NCBI GenBank assembly: GCA_963975155.1 | Contig: CAXBFG010000002.1 | Location: forward strand, 248,001 to 312,000 | DNA from: UBA5109 sp963975155 | GTDB lineage: Bacteria; Pseudomonadota; Gammaproteobacteria; Pseudomonadales; Pseudohongiellaceae | Reading direction: 5' to 3' | Length of the DNA stretch: 64,000 nucleotides | Shown here: piece after piece, positions 19,014 through 28,472 of the stretch | How the letters are laid out: each line of letters opens with the position of its first letter | How positions within the stretch are numbered: the stretch's first letter is position 1 | The notes under the pieces: model-generated | Databases searched by the model: none | What the model was told of the DNA's origin: nothing | The model's input: only the letters and a program-made list of their open reading frames with translations | Position numbers and translations under genes: made by a program

Positions 19014-19304
19014 ATGATTGCTACTTTAGTTACATTTACCTATACCGACAATTTCAATAAGGATCAGCTTCGCAGCATTGCTGAAAAAGTAAGAGGCAAA
19101 TTCGAGAACATGCCCGGCCTGCGTTCAAAAGCATTCACTATCAATGTAGCAAAAAAGCAAGGCGTTAATTTTTACCTCTGGGATGATGAAAGTGCCGCCA
19201 GAAATTTTTTCTCGGAACAGACTCTGGAAGGCGTTACAAAAGCATACGGCGTCAGACCCAGTGTCGAATTTCTGGAGCTGGCGACCCTGGTCGACAACAG
19301 CTAA
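19014..19304 (+). CDS. YdhR-like small monooxygenase-fold protein
   Basis: 96 residues with an AGAAG ribosome site just upstream. The pattern MIATLVTFTYTDNF, an amphipathic helix (LRSIAEKVRGKFENMPGLRSKAF) and YLWDDESAARNFF matches the YdhR/ABM dimeric ferredoxin-like fold. Members bind small hydrophobic ligands or act as cofactor-free monooxygenases. It stands 57 bp after the VOC gene and 76 bp before yaeQ. Confidence 0.72.
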   Translation: MIATLVTFTYTDNFNKDQLRSIAEKVRGKFENMPGLRSKAFTINVAKKQGVNFYLWDDESAARNFFSEQTLEGVTKAYGVRPSVEFLELATLVDNS

Positions 19305-19380
19305 AAAAGAACCAAAAACATGCAGTGGAAGTGCTAAGCTTGCCGCACCTTTAATCCGGATATTCGGGCAATAGCAAAGC

Positions 19381-19911
19381 ATGGCCACCAAACCTACCAT
19401 CTACAAATGTCGTATAGATCTGTCTGATCTTAATCGTAACCATTACGAAACACTAAACCTGACCGTCGCCCTGCATCCATCTGAAACACTGGAGCGCATG
19501 ATGGCTCGCATCATTGCTTACTGTATAAATGTCCGCGAACATCTAATCTTCAGCAAAGGTATCAGTGATCCCGATGAGCCCGCCTTGTGGCAACACAGCC
19601 TGAATGGAAGCCTGGAACTCTGGATAGATGTTGGCGAGCCTCAGCTGGACCGCATTAAGAAAGCCTCCGGTCTTGCCAGAGAAGTACTGGTCTACAGCTT
19701 CAATAGCAAAGCCGACACCTGGTGGCAGCAGGACAGGGACAAGTTCAATAAACTCAAGGCTATTTTCTATCGCTTCGACTGGGTACAGATTCAGGCGCTT
19801 AGCAAGCTTGTGGAGCGCACCATGGAGATGTCTGTCACCCTTACCGGTGACTCGGCATACGTGACTACAGATAAGGGTGATTGTGAATTAAGCTGGGTTG
19901 AATTGAGCTAG
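19381..19911 (+). CDS. yaeQ: YaeQ family protein
   Basis: 176 residues, full length for the family (about 180). It begins MATKPTIYKCRIDLSDLNRNHY and contains the conserved HPSETLERMMARIIAYC and DEPALWQHSLNGSLELWIDVG stretches of YaeQ, which has a PD-(D/E)XK nuclease-like fold. The D-x-E portion (DEP, ELWIDVG) is visible. Its cellular role is unsettled. It is convergent with the DUF5916 gene, which ends 15 bp downstream. Confidence 0.92.
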   Translation: MATKPTIYKCRIDLSDLNRNHYETLNLTVALHPSETLERMMARIIAYCINVREHLIFSKGISDPDEPALWQHSLNGSLELWIDVGEPQLDRIKKASGLAREVLVYSFNSKADTWWQQDRDKFNKLKAIFYRFDWVQIQALSKLVERTMEMSVTLTGDSAYVTTDKGDCELSWVELS

Positions 19912-19926
19912 GCGCTAGCCACAATT

Positions 19927-22158
19927 TCAGAAACGAAGATTGCGGCTGTATTTCACAACCAGCTCTGAATCAACAGGATTTAATTCCTTAAAAGCACCGG
20001 AGCTGGAATCAAAATTGTAGTTAACAACCAGGTACAGATTCTCACCAGCACGCGGATTCCAGCGTAATCGGCTGTTAATACCTGCCGAACCTGAACCATT
20101 GTCGTATTGCAGCAGATTTACCCAGGACCATCTGGCATTAAAAGCAAAACTGGCATTCATAGTGATCAGGCGGGTGATGAAATCTCCTGCAGGTAATGAG
20201 GCGTGCGTGAAATTATAGGCAAAGTCGAGTGACAGGTTACGATTCGGATTCCAGCCTACACCAGCATTTACTACACGACTATCCCCATCATAGAACTCAC
20301 CTTCCCGATAGGTAAGATTGGGGGCAATATTACGGTTTCTGCTAGACCTGATCATAAGCTGCGCGTAGTCAAAGGAATAATTGCCAGCCGGTATAAAGAT
20401 ACCCGGCTGAATCTGAAAAGGCTGGGTAAGCCCTTCCCTGTCCCTTTGCAGCATGATAAATACCAGATCACCCTGCATGGTATCAAAAGCCAGGGGGTTA
20501 AACTGAATGAAACCACTTTGCAATTCTCCGGTCGCAACATCCCGAATCTCATCGCCTCTCAGTACAAAGGTCAGATTCCGTATAAATGGATTCGCATCCA
20601 GAAAATACCGGTAATTGCTTGAAAAGGCTGCTCGTTCAATGCCTTTACGGTTGGCGAAACCCAGGCTCGGATTGAACTGATCACCGATATAGCTGTAATC
20701 CAGTTCCAGACTGGCCCCGGTTCCCTGTGTTGAATAATTAACATTGGCGTTATAGGCCTTGTCATCGCCGTCAAGTCCTTGCGTATCGGTTTGCTGGTAC
20801 CACAGATCACTGGTCAGCGTATGACTGTTGGAGAACTGGGTATTACGGTAGGTAAAATCAACGCCAGCCAGTGAGTTATCGGTAAGACTATTGGGATCTC
20901 CGTTGGTGAATATGGCGCCTATTCTGGATTCCGAAAGAATATTCGAGGTGATACGACCCACGAACACATCCTGTCCTTCCAGACCAATACGATCACCCTG
21001 TTGTATCGCCAGTGCACCAATACTGAGATTGCCCACGCGTCCGGCCAGTTTTCCACCTACATCGATATCAACCGGCTGTCCGCTGGCAGGGTTAAGACCG
21101 ATACGTCTTGAATAAAACGGGATGCCATTGCGAAGCTTGGCGCCTGGTGGTGCCGTACCACCGCTGCTGCTCGAAACACCGATATTTCCAAAACTGAATA
21201 TCTCGGAATCCTGCAGGAAAAAATCGCGCTTTTCTGGAAAAAACAGCGAAAAACGCGTCAGGTTTACCTGCCGGTCATCGACTTCGGTGGCTGAAAAATC
21301 GGTATTCAGCGTCAGTACACCGGTAAGGTTTGGGGTGAATTTGTAGAACACATCCAGCGAAGGGTCCACACGATCTTTAGTATCACCGGTCACTTGATTC
21401 TCTGCCTGGGCAACTGTAATAGAAGGCACAATATCCAGGCCCAGCCCCTGGCGGATCTCATTTATTCCTGCGACCTGACCTGCTGTGGAAGGATTGGTAC
21501 TACGATTAAATGAAGACCAGTAAATTCTTTCGTTTTTACGTGCGATTGAACGTCCCAGATTGAGTCCCCATTCGTCTGTATTCGGGTCGAAATTAAGTGT
21601 GGTGAAAGGAATGATCATTTCCGTCGTCCAGCCCTGCTCATCAATTCTGGACTCAACCTGCCAGATACCGCTCCAGTCACCATTAAAGGTGCTGGCACTT
21701 TCCCAGACGCCTTCACTGCGTACACCATTGGGATTGGTCTGAAAATAAAAGGCTGTGCGATCGTTGTTAAAGGTATCCAGAAGAATATCTGCAGTATCAT
21801 CTCCATTCACGTTCTGGCCCTGAATAAGCTGGTTGGCCCTGATCAGTGAGGGATCCCCATCATAAAGACGTGCCGCCATATAAAAGTTATTTTCATCATA
21901 GGTGATGTAATATTCGCTCACTTCGGTGGGCTCGCCATGATCAACCGGCTGAACCTGATGAAAGTCAGTGATCACAGTAGCTTCACGCCAGATAGGATCA
22001 TCCAGCAGCCCATCAAGAACGGGTCTTAAAGTGGTTTTACGTATTTCGGCCAGCTTGATTTCAGAATTTTGTGGCGTAGCAGTTGATGAACTGCTCTGCG
22101 CCAGCGCAATCATTGGGCAGATAGATAAAATCAGAACGATGAGCCGATACAGCTTCAA
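19927..22158 (-). CDS. DUF5916 outer-membrane protein, paralogue of the one at 4777
   Basis: 743 residues with the same architecture as the 4777-6987 product: signal peptide (cleavage near IALAQSS), CBM9-like N-terminus (PVLDGLLDDPIWREATVI, FYFQTNPNGVRSEG), then a DUF5916 barrel with VDDRQVNLTRFSLFFPEKRDFF and a C-terminal aromatic strand ending NLRF. The two share many identical motifs through their length but are clearly diverged, so this is an old duplication. No transporter or enzyme neighbour suggests a substrate. Confidence 0.85.
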   Translation of the reverse strand: MKLYRLIVLILSICPMIALAQSSSSTATPQNSEIKLAEIRKTTLRPVLDGLLDDPIWREATVITDFHQVQPVDHGEPTEVSEYYITYDENNFYMAARLYDGDPSLIRANQLIQGQNVNGDDTADILLDTFNNDRTAFYFQTNPNGVRSEGVWESASTFNGDWSGIWQVESRIDEQGWTTEMIIPFTTLNFDPNTDEWGLNLGRSIARKNERIYWSSFNRSTNPSTAGQVAGINEIRQGLGLDIVPSITVAQAENQVTGDTKDRVDPSLDVFYKFTPNLTGVLTLNTDFSATEVDDRQVNLTRFSLFFPEKRDFFLQDSEIFSFGNIGVSSSSGGTAPPGAKLRNGIPFYSRRIGLNPASGQPVDIDVGGKLAGRVGNLSIGALAIQQGDRIGLEGQDVFVGRITSNILSESRIGAIFTNGDPNSLTDNSLAGVDFTYRNTQFSNSHTLTSDLWYQQTDTQGLDGDDKAYNANVNYSTQGTGASLELDYSYIGDQFNPSLGFANRKGIERAAFSSNYRYFLDANPFIRNLTFVLRGDEIRDVATGELQSGFIQFNPLAFDTMQGDLVFIMLQRDREGLTQPFQIQPGIFIPAGNYSFDYAQLMIRSSRNRNIAPNLTYREGEFYDGDSRVVNAGVGWNPNRNLSLDFAYNFTHASLPAGDFITRLITMNASFAFNARWSWVNLLQYDNGSGSAGINSRLRWNPRAGENLYLVVNYNFDSSSGAFKELNPVDSELVVKYSRNLRF

Positions 22159-22485
22159 TAGGATTGCTCCGCTTTGGATTGTTGCAAATCAACAATGAAC
22201 GGTGCAGGAGTATAATAACTTCACAGGTAAATTGAAGTTATTAGAGACGAAAGCAGAAAGTTCCATAATTTCTCCTTATTTCTCATTGATTTAACAGGCT
22301 CTGTGTCTTCTTTTATGCAGGCAGGAACAGAATGTGCAGGATGCTGCCCGGTCCCGTTAAGTAAAGTTGTCGATTTGTGTGTCTGCCTGCAAACTGCCGC
22401 TGATTGCACAATAGCCTGCCTTAGCTAATTTTTTGTTTTGGTGCTAGATTGAATCTTCACTGAATGAACCTGTACGACAAAGCCT
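22159..22485. other. divergent intergenic gap, no gene seen
   Basis: The 327-bp region separates the divergent DUF5916 and MscS genes. I see only AT-rich spacer and no convincing ORF, RNA or repeat. A minus-strand ORF of 62 codons (22221-22409) has no recognisable content. Promoters for both flanking genes presumably lie here, but I cannot place them with confidence. Confidence 0.4.
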
Positions 22486-23802
22486 ATGGAATTTAGTTTT
22501 CAGTCAATTTCCCAAATGTTATCCACACTGCCGGGCAAGCTTGCTGACTGGTCTTCTCAAACTGATGCCCTGTATCAGATTATCATTCTGGTAATCCTCT
22601 ACGGTCTTGCCCTGATCATTGCAAAAAAAATTGAACCCCGTCTGGAGGTCTATGCCAGAAAAATCAAGGGTTACCCCGGCCTGTTGCGGGTTGTTATCTC
22701 GATTTTACGCCGCTCCAACTGGGTTTGTTTTGTTTTCGAGCTCGCCATTGTGCTGGCCCTCATTACCGGTATGGGATGGCGTGAGCAAAGTTATCTGATC
22801 TATCTTGCCCTGCTTTTATCGTTAGCATGGCTGATCATCTCAGTCGCCACTCAATCCATCAGAAACCGCTCCCTTAGTCAGCTGGTAGCACTGATGGGCT
22901 GGGCATACGTGGCGATTACCATACTTGGCATCACAGAAAATACCACGCTCTTCCTTGACGCTGCAGGTTTCACCATCGGTGAATTTCGCATCTCACTACT
23001 GCTTGTTTTCAAGGTCTTTGTGTTTCTGGGTGTCACCTTCTGGATAGCCATTTCAACAGGCAATTTCCTTGACCGTCGTATTCAAAAAAATGACGAACTG
23101 ACCCCTAGTCTGCGTGTGCTGATCGGCAAGATTTTAAAAATCACCCTGATTTTTATTGCGGTGATGGTAGCCATCTCAGGAATCGGAATAGACCTTACCG
23201 TTTTTTCAGTGCTATCTGGCGCTATCGGTGTCGGCATCGGTTTTGGTTTCCAGAAAGTTATCTCCAATTTTATTTCCGGACTGATTATCCTGGCTGACCG
23301 CTCTATCAAACCGGGTGACACCATTTCTCTGGGAGATACCTTTGGCTGGATACGTGAACTAAGAGCGCGCTTTGTCTCAGTAGTGACCAGGGATGGCAGA
23401 GAATTTCTGATACCTAACGAGGATTTTATTACCCGTGAAGTTATCAACTGGTCCTTCTCGGATGATATGGTCAGGCTGGATGTGCCCTTTGGCGTTTCCT
23501 ATGACTCAAACCCTCATCAGGTAACTGAATTAGCTATTCTGGCAATCAAGCAGGTTGATCGTGTGATAGAAACACCATCGCCAGTATGCTGGCTAACAGG
23601 CTTCGGCGATTCATCGCTGGATTTTCTTCTACGATTCTGGATCCGGGACCCTCAAAACGGCTTAACCAATATACGTGGCCAGGCCTTGTTGGCGCTATGG
23701 GATACCTTTAAAGAACACGGCATCAAAATTCCTTATCCGCATAGAGAAGTTATTATGAACACGCCTGTTTCCATCACAACAAAGGATAAGAACCTGGATT
23801 GA
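22486..23802 (+). CDS. mechanosensitive ion channel, MscS family
   Basis: 438 residues, longer than E. coli MscS (286). There are about five N-terminal membrane helices, then the pore helix TM3 region (IGVGIGFGFQKVISNFISGLIIL, near 245-265) followed by ADRSIKPGDTISLGDTFGWIREL, which is the beta domain of MscS. The C-terminal cytoplasmic vestibule includes the RDGREFLIPNEDFITREVINWS motif. The channel relieves turgor on osmotic downshift. No partner genes adjoin it. Confidence 0.92.
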   Translation: MEFSFQSISQMLSTLPGKLADWSSQTDALYQIIILVILYGLALIIAKKIEPRLEVYARKIKGYPGLLRVVISILRRSNWVCFVFELAIVLALITGMGWREQSYLIYLALLLSLAWLIISVATQSIRNRSLSQLVALMGWAYVAITILGITENTTLFLDAAGFTIGEFRISLLLVFKVFVFLGVTFWIAISTGNFLDRRIQKNDELTPSLRVLIGKILKITLIFIAVMVAISGIGIDLTVFSVLSGAIGVGIGFGFQKVISNFISGLIILADRSIKPGDTISLGDTFGWIRELRARFVSVVTRDGREFLIPNEDFITREVINWSFSDDMVRLDVPFGVSYDSNPHQVTELAILAIKQVDRVIETPSPVCWLTGFGDSSLDFLLRFWIRDPQNGLTNIRGQALLALWDTFKEHGIKIPYPHREVIMNTPVSITTKDKNLD

Positions 23803-23899
23803 CCAGTTGGGATGATTGACCTGGAAATTTAAGGTGCCAGTTCTATTTTTTTAGTTTTTCTATTTATTTCGGACAAAAAAGCATTAGATCAGTAATTTA

Positions 23900-24745
23900 T
23901 TATTCTATATAGGGCAATAAAGTATTCATTAACATTCTGTATTTTCCATTTGCACCCGCGCTGTCACTGTCTGCCAGATCCTTGCGCAGGGACTCATATT
24001 CCAACACAAGCAAGTCGCTTTCAATGCTGGCCAGCCTTTGCATACCTGCTAAGGATTTTTGTAATGAAACCGCTCCGGATTCCAGTTGAAAACTGCTGTA
24101 CACAGCCCAGCCTAAATTAAAATATCCTCTGTGTAGCCGGACAACGGCTTCCTCCCAGGTCTGGGAATTCGTACAACTGCTTCTGCTTATATCAGCCTGA
24201 TTGGCTTCTGAAAAAAAACGCTCCACAACATATAAATAAACGTCCATGTGTTCAGCATTCTCATACATGTTATGAGCATTAGTACACTGCAGGTCATTAA
24301 CCGGGCAAATACTTAATTGTTCAAAGACCTGATACAGCAAACCGGCCTGAGTGGTGTTTAAATCATCACCAAATATTAAACATTGGGCATCCTGCTCCTG
24401 CCTGTTAAAGTTGCAGGTAGATGGCCACGCGTAAGCTTTATTTTTAAAACCATCTAATAACCACTGCATGTTATCCATGTTGAATAAGCTGCTATCGTAG
24501 TCAAAAACGTAGTTAAAATTAGTCAGGAGCCGGCATTGCAGCCTGCCCGCCTCAAGCCCCGTTATTCGATCCATGTAGAACTGAGCCATTTCACGATTGC
24601 CGGATTCCAGATTATTTACAATAAGCTGAGCGTCACTCTGAGCTAAGGCAGCATTTGCACCCGATAAAAACAGCACGACTAAATAAATAATCAGCAAATT
24701 AGCTTTGCGTTTAGGAATGGTCACGAGTGAAGCCTCAAAATCCAA
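23900..24745 (-). CDS. hypothetical exported protein
   Basis: 281 residues. After about 16 residues there is a hydrophobic signal segment (LLIIYLVVLFLSGANAALAQ), so the mature chain probably starts at SDAQ. It is otherwise helical, with several Cys residues (for example LQCR, STCNF, AQCL, LQCTN, RSSCTN) that could form periplasmic disulfides. I recognise no family. It stands alone between the MscS gene and the tRNA-Leu region. Confidence 0.6.
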   Translation of the reverse strand: MDFEASLVTIPKRKANLLIIYLVVLFLSGANAALAQSDAQLIVNNLESGNREMAQFYMDRITGLEAGRLQCRLLTNFNYVFDYDSSLFNMDNMQWLLDGFKNKAYAWPSTCNFNRQEQDAQCLIFGDDLNTTQAGLLYQVFEQLSICPVNDLQCTNAHNMYENAEHMDVYLYVVERFFSEANQADISRSSCTNSQTWEEAVVRLHRGYFNLGWAVYSSFQLESGAVSLQKSLAGMQRLASIESDLLVLEYESLRKDLADSDSAGANGKYRMLMNTLLPYIE

Positions 24746-24800
24746 GTTTCAGTCTAAACTAACCCTCAATTTTTATTAATTCAAGGTATGTCTACACCAA

Positions 24801-24917
24801 ACTGAACGCGAGAGCCTTATCAGCGAGCTGGATAGTCCTCTGTGGCTCGACCCCTAAGCAACTGGACGCGAAAAAAGGAGTTATTTACCTAAAGAATGGT
24901 TTGGTGCCCAGGAGAGG
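24801..24917. repeat. first copy of a 117-bp direct repeat carrying a tRNA-Leu 3' end
   Basis: This matches 24956-25072 at an offset of 155 bp with only a few differences. It ends with TGGTGCCCAGGAGAGG, the last bases of the tRNA-Leu gene in inverted orientation (24902-24917), but no tRNA body follows. It therefore looks like a remnant of a former second tRNA-Leu copy or of a duplication of its trailer. Confidence 0.7.
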
Positions 24918-24921
24918 GTGA

Positions 24922-24958
24922 AGTCTGCCGTTTATGAAGCGCAGCTTCATGGCAGACT
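24922..24958. repeat. long hairpin between the two tRNA-trailer repeats
   Basis: AGTCTGCC (24922-24929) pairs with GGCAGACT (24951-24958) and ATGAAGC (24934-24940) with GCTTCAT (24944-24950), with a 4-nt bulge and a 3-nt loop. It could be a processing or termination stem of the tRNA-Leu transcript, which reads leftward through it. Confidence 0.5.
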
Positions 24959-25072
24959 GAACGCGAGCGCCTTATCAGCGAGCTGGATAGTCCTCTGTGG
25001 CTCGACCCCTAAGCAACTGGACGCGTAAAAAAGAGTTATTTACCTAAAGAATGGTTTGGTGCCCAGGAGAGG
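24956..25072. repeat. second copy of the 117-bp direct repeat, joined to the intact tRNA-Leu
   Basis: Same unit as 24801-24917. Its right end is the 3' end of the functional tRNA-Leu gene (25057-25143). The trailer portion contains the GAGCTGGATAGTCCTCTGTG segment in both copies. Confidence 0.7.
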
Positions 25073-25143
25073 ACTTGAACCTCCACGACCTTTCGATCAC
25101 TAGCACCTGAAGCTAGCGTGTCTACCAATTCCACCACCTGGGC
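25057..25143 (-). tRNA. tRNA-Leu (anticodon CAG)
   Basis: Read on the minus strand it begins GCCCAGG and ends CCTGGGC-ACCA, a perfect 7-bp acceptor stem with the CCA encoded. The anticodon stem-loop is CTAGC-TTCAGGT-GCTAG, giving CAG (Leu, CUG codons). It has a long variable arm as expected of class II tRNA, and GGTTCAAGTCC in the T arm. It is 87 nt including CCA. A strong sigma-70-type promoter lies just upstream. Confidence 0.97.
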
Positions 25144-25175
25144 CTGAGAAGTGAACTGCAATTTGCAGGGGGCGC

Positions 25176-25204
25176 AATTTACCGATTCTACCCTGCTCTG
25201 TCAA
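25176..25204 (-). promoter_or_regulatory. sigma-70 promoter of tRNA-Leu
   Basis: On the minus strand a perfect TTGACA (complement of 25199-25204) is separated by 17 nt from TAAATT (complement of 25176-25181), followed by a GCGCCCCC discriminator. A GC-rich discriminator is typical of stable-RNA promoters under stringent control. Confidence 0.8.
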
Positions 25205-25223
25205 TGTCGTTTAAGCACCCGAG

Positions 25224-25232
25224 TGCTATACT
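25224..25232 (+). promoter_or_regulatory. extended -10 promoter candidate for rnr
   Basis: TGCTATACT at 25224-25232 is an extended -10 (TGN-TATACT) 30 bp before the rnr ATG. No good -35 is present at 17-18 nt, consistent with extended -10 promoters. It abuts the divergent tRNA-Leu promoter. Confidence 0.5.
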
Positions 25233-25262
25233 AGCCCCTTATTCATCTACACGCAGGCTTGC

Positions 25263-27644
25263 ATGCCAAGACCTAAAAACACCAAAGACCCCCACGCCAA
25301 GCGCGAAGCGACGCGTTACGATAACCCTATTCCCAGTCGTGAATTTATTCTGGAGCATCTGGAAGAGCGCGGCGAACCTGTAGCCCATCTGGAACTTTGT
25401 ACCGAATTACTCTTATTCGATGCCGAATCACAAGAGGCACTACGACGCCGTCTTATCGCCATGGCGCGTGATGGCCAGCTGATCGAAAACCGTGGTGGAG
25501 CCTATGGGCTGGTGCGCAAGATGGATCTGCTCAAGGGCGTAATCCAGGGCAATAAGGAAGGCTTTGGTTTTGTCATACCCGATGACGGAACAGACGACCT
25601 GTTCCTGTCACCACATCAGATGAACAAGGTCTTCGATGGCGATACAGTACTGGCACGGATATCGGGCAGGGATAAGCGTGGTCGCCTGGAAGGCAAGATT
25701 GTTGAAGTGCTGGAACGCAAGCGCAATCAGTTTGTCGGCCGTTTTTATCTCGAATCCGGCGTGGGTGTGGTGATTCCGCAAAACCGCCGCATTTCACAGG
25801 AAATACTGATTCCCCCTAAAAAGCACAAGAATGCCAAAGATGGTGATTTTGTCGTGGTGGATATTCTTAAATTTGCGCAAAACCATGTTAAAAGTACCGG
25901 CGTTGTCACTGAAGTGCTGGGCGATGTTGCCAAACCCGGCATGGAGATAGAAGTTGCCATTCGGGCACATGAGATTCCACGCATCTGGCCCAAGGCCATT
26001 ATCAGTGAGCTCAATAAAATTGCCAAACAGTCTGCTCCCTCAAAGGAAGCCGGGCAGCGTATCGATCTGCGTCATCTGCCCTTTGTCACCATCGATGGTG
26101 AAGATGCCAAGGATTATGATGATGCCGTGTATTGCCAACGCCAGCGTGGCAAGGGCTGGACCCTGTATGTCGCCATCGCTGATGTTTCACACTATGTCAA
26201 AGTCGATAGCGTGCTGGATCACGAAGCTCAGCAACGTGGTAACTCCGTGTATTTCCCTGGCCATGTGATTCCAATGTTGCCGGAAGATTTATCCAACGGG
26301 TTGTGCTCGTTGAAACCCAGGGAAGATCGCCTGGTGATGGTTTGCATCATGGACATCGACCGGGATGGCAATATCACATCCTATAAATTCTGTGAAAGCA
26401 TTATCCATTCCCATGCCCGACTGACCTACACAGAAGTCGCTGCCATGCTGGAACCTGCCAAATCAGATACCGACAAACGCTTGCAACAGCGCATTCAGGA
26501 AAAAAATCAGGTGCTGCTTCCTGATCTCAAAAATCTTTATGCCTTATACAAGGTCCTGCATCATTCCCGCAAACAGCGTGGCGCACTGGATTTTGAAAGC
26601 ACAGAAACCCGCATTATTTTTTCTGAAAAGAAAAAGATTAAGGAAATTATTCCGGTAGAACGTAACGATGCTCACCGGCTTATTGAGGAGTGTATGTTGT
26701 GCGCCAATGTGTGCAGCGCAGAATTTTTATTGCATGCAAAATTACCGGCCTTGTATCGTGTCCATGAAGGTCCAAACGAAGAAAAAGTCACTAAACTGTA
26801 TGACTTTATGCGGGGCATTGGCATAGGTCTGGCACGCAAAAAGAAACCCACGCCCATTGATTACCAGGCCATTCTGGAACGACTGAAAAACAGAGCTGAT
26901 CGTCACCTGCTGCAAATCATGGTTATCCGCTCTCTGATGCAGGCGGTCTATCAGCCGCAGAATGCCGGTCACTTTGGCCTGGGCTTTGAAGCCTATACGC
27001 ATTTTACTTCACCGATACGACGCTACCCCGACCTCCTGGTCCACCGGGCAATTCGCTACCTGATTCGTAGCGGTAAACATAAAGAGCATACCTTGCAGGC
27101 TCCTGGTGCTAAGCCAATTGCCAGGCAGGAAATATATCCCTATAAACTGGCTGATCTGGAGAACCTGGGTCAGGAATTATCCATGACGGAGCGTCGCGCC
27201 GATGCAGCGACCTACGATGTCATCGACTGGCTCAAGTGTGAATATATCAAGGAGCATATTGGTGAAGAGTTTTCAGGCACCGTTGCCTCGGTCACCAGCT
27301 TTGGGCTCTTTGTGCAGCTGGATGATGTGTACGTGGAAGGTCTGGTGCATGTAACGGCCCTGCAGAATGATTATTATCACTACGATGCCACGGCTCATAC
27401 CCTGACCGGAGAGCGCACCAGTTATCAGTACCAGATGGGTGATAAAGTGCGGGTAATCGTTGCGCGAGTTGATCTGGATGACAAGAAAATAGACTTACAG
27501 ATCATTACCGATACCAAGACCCAGCGCAAAGGCACGAAAGGTAAAAACATTCCACAACGGCAGCGTTCCACAAAACTGCGCGATCTGGCGCGTAAAAAGT
27601 TATCCAGGTCATCCCGAAAACGCAGCAAACCACGGAAGAAATAA
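25263..27644 (+). CDS. rnr: ribonuclease R
   Basis: 793-residue processive 3'-5' exoribonuclease that degrades structured RNA. There are an N-terminal winged-helix/OB region (about 1-260), the RNB catalytic domain from about 265 with the Asp cluster in VTIDGEDAKDYDDAVYC, the RNB-terminal signature HFTSPIRRYPDLLVHR, an S1 domain at about 665-750 (GTVASVTSFGLFVQLDD) and a Lys/Arg-rich tail after 755. The length is close to the E. coli enzyme (813). It is followed 39 bp later by rlmB, the conserved gammaproteobacterial order. Confidence 0.97.
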   Translation: MPRPKNTKDPHAKREATRYDNPIPSREFILEHLEERGEPVAHLELCTELLLFDAESQEALRRRLIAMARDGQLIENRGGAYGLVRKMDLLKGVIQGNKEGFGFVIPDDGTDDLFLSPHQMNKVFDGDTVLARISGRDKRGRLEGKIVEVLERKRNQFVGRFYLESGVGVVIPQNRRISQEILIPPKKHKNAKDGDFVVVDILKFAQNHVKSTGVVTEVLGDVAKPGMEIEVAIRAHEIPRIWPKAIISELNKIAKQSAPSKEAGQRIDLRHLPFVTIDGEDAKDYDDAVYCQRQRGKGWTLYVAIADVSHYVKVDSVLDHEAQQRGNSVYFPGHVIPMLPEDLSNGLCSLKPREDRLVMVCIMDIDRDGNITSYKFCESIIHSHARLTYTEVAAMLEPAKSDTDKRLQQRIQEKNQVLLPDLKNLYALYKVLHHSRKQRGALDFESTETRIIFSEKKKIKEIIPVERNDAHRLIEECMLCANVCSAEFLLHAKLPALYRVHEGPNEEKVTKLYDFMRGIGIGLARKKKPTPIDYQAILERLKNRADRHLLQIMVIRSLMQAVYQPQNAGHFGLGFEAYTHFTSPIRRYPDLLVHRAIRYLIRSGKHKEHTLQAPGAKPIARQEIYPYKLADLENLGQELSMTERRADAATYDVIDWLKCEYIKEHIGEEFSGTVASVTSFGLFVQLDDVYVEGLVHVTALQNDYYHYDATAHTLTGERTSYQYQMGDKVRVIVARVDLDDKKIDLQIITDTKTQRKGTKGKNIPQRQRSTKLRDLARKKLSRSSRKRSKPRKK

Positions 27645-27683
27645 AGCTAATTCCTGGACAGCACAAAAAGATTACAGAACATT

Positions 27684-28427
27684 ATGAGCAAAACTGAATG
27701 GGTCTTTGGCATACATGCCATCAATGCACTCCTGAAACATCGTCCGGAAGTCGTACTGCAGATTTTTATGCAAAGCGGTCGACTGGATCAACGTATTTCA
27801 GCCATCACTGATCAATGCAACAGTCTGGGCATTGCCATTGAAGTGCTGGATAAAAATGCACTGGACAAAAAAGCCAATGGCGTACACCAGGGCGTCATTG
27901 CCCTTTGTAAGGATATAAAACTTGAATATAACGAAGCCTATCTGGAGCAGCTTTTGGATAAGCTTGAGCGACCACCACTATTATTGGTCCTGGATGCTGT
28001 CACCGACCCGCACAACCTGGGGGCCTGTTTACGTTCGGCAGAAGCAGCCGGCGTGGATGCCGTTCTTGTGGCCCGGGATAAATCTGTGCTGATGAATGCG
28101 ACGGTCAGGAAAGTAGCCAGCGGAGCCGCAGAAATTATTCCCTTTATCGTTGTGACCAACCTGGTGCGCTGCCTGCAGACTCTGCAGAAGCGGGGTATCT
28201 GGATTATGGGAGCTGCCGGCGAAGCCGATAAGTCTTTATACGACGCTGATCTGAAAGGCGCCATTGCCATCGTACTGGGCGCCGAAGGTACAGGACTGCG
28301 CCGCCTGACCCGGGAAACCTGCGATCAGTTACTGGCTATTCCCATGCAGGGTGAAACCAGTTCACTGAATGTATCGGTATCGGCAGGGGTTTTCCTTTTT
28401 GAGGCGCTTCGCCAGCGTATTGGTTAA
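27684..28427 (+). CDS. rlmB: 23S rRNA (guanosine-2'-O-)-methyltransferase RlmB
   Basis: 247 residues, standard length. SpoU methyltransferase that modifies G2251 of 23S rRNA using SAM. An N-terminal substrate-binding domain starts at WVFGIHAINALLKHRPE. The trefoil-knot motifs are DPHNLGACLRSAEAAG, VLGAEGTGLRRLTRETCD and SSLNVSVSAGVFLFEALRQR. It lies directly behind rnr, probably cotranscribed. Confidence 0.96.
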   Translation: MSKTEWVFGIHAINALLKHRPEVVLQIFMQSGRLDQRISAITDQCNSLGIAIEVLDKNALDKKANGVHQGVIALCKDIKLEYNEAYLEQLLDKLERPPLLLVLDAVTDPHNLGACLRSAEAAGVDAVLVARDKSVLMNATVRKVASGAAEIIPFIVVTNLVRCLQTLQKRGIWIMGAAGEADKSLYDADLKGAIAIVLGAEGTGLRRLTRETCDQLLAIPMQGETSSLNVSVSAGVFLFEALRQRIG

Positions 28428-28472
28428 TTATTTAACTTTATTTGCCGCTATTGCGCTTGAAATCTCTTCGTT

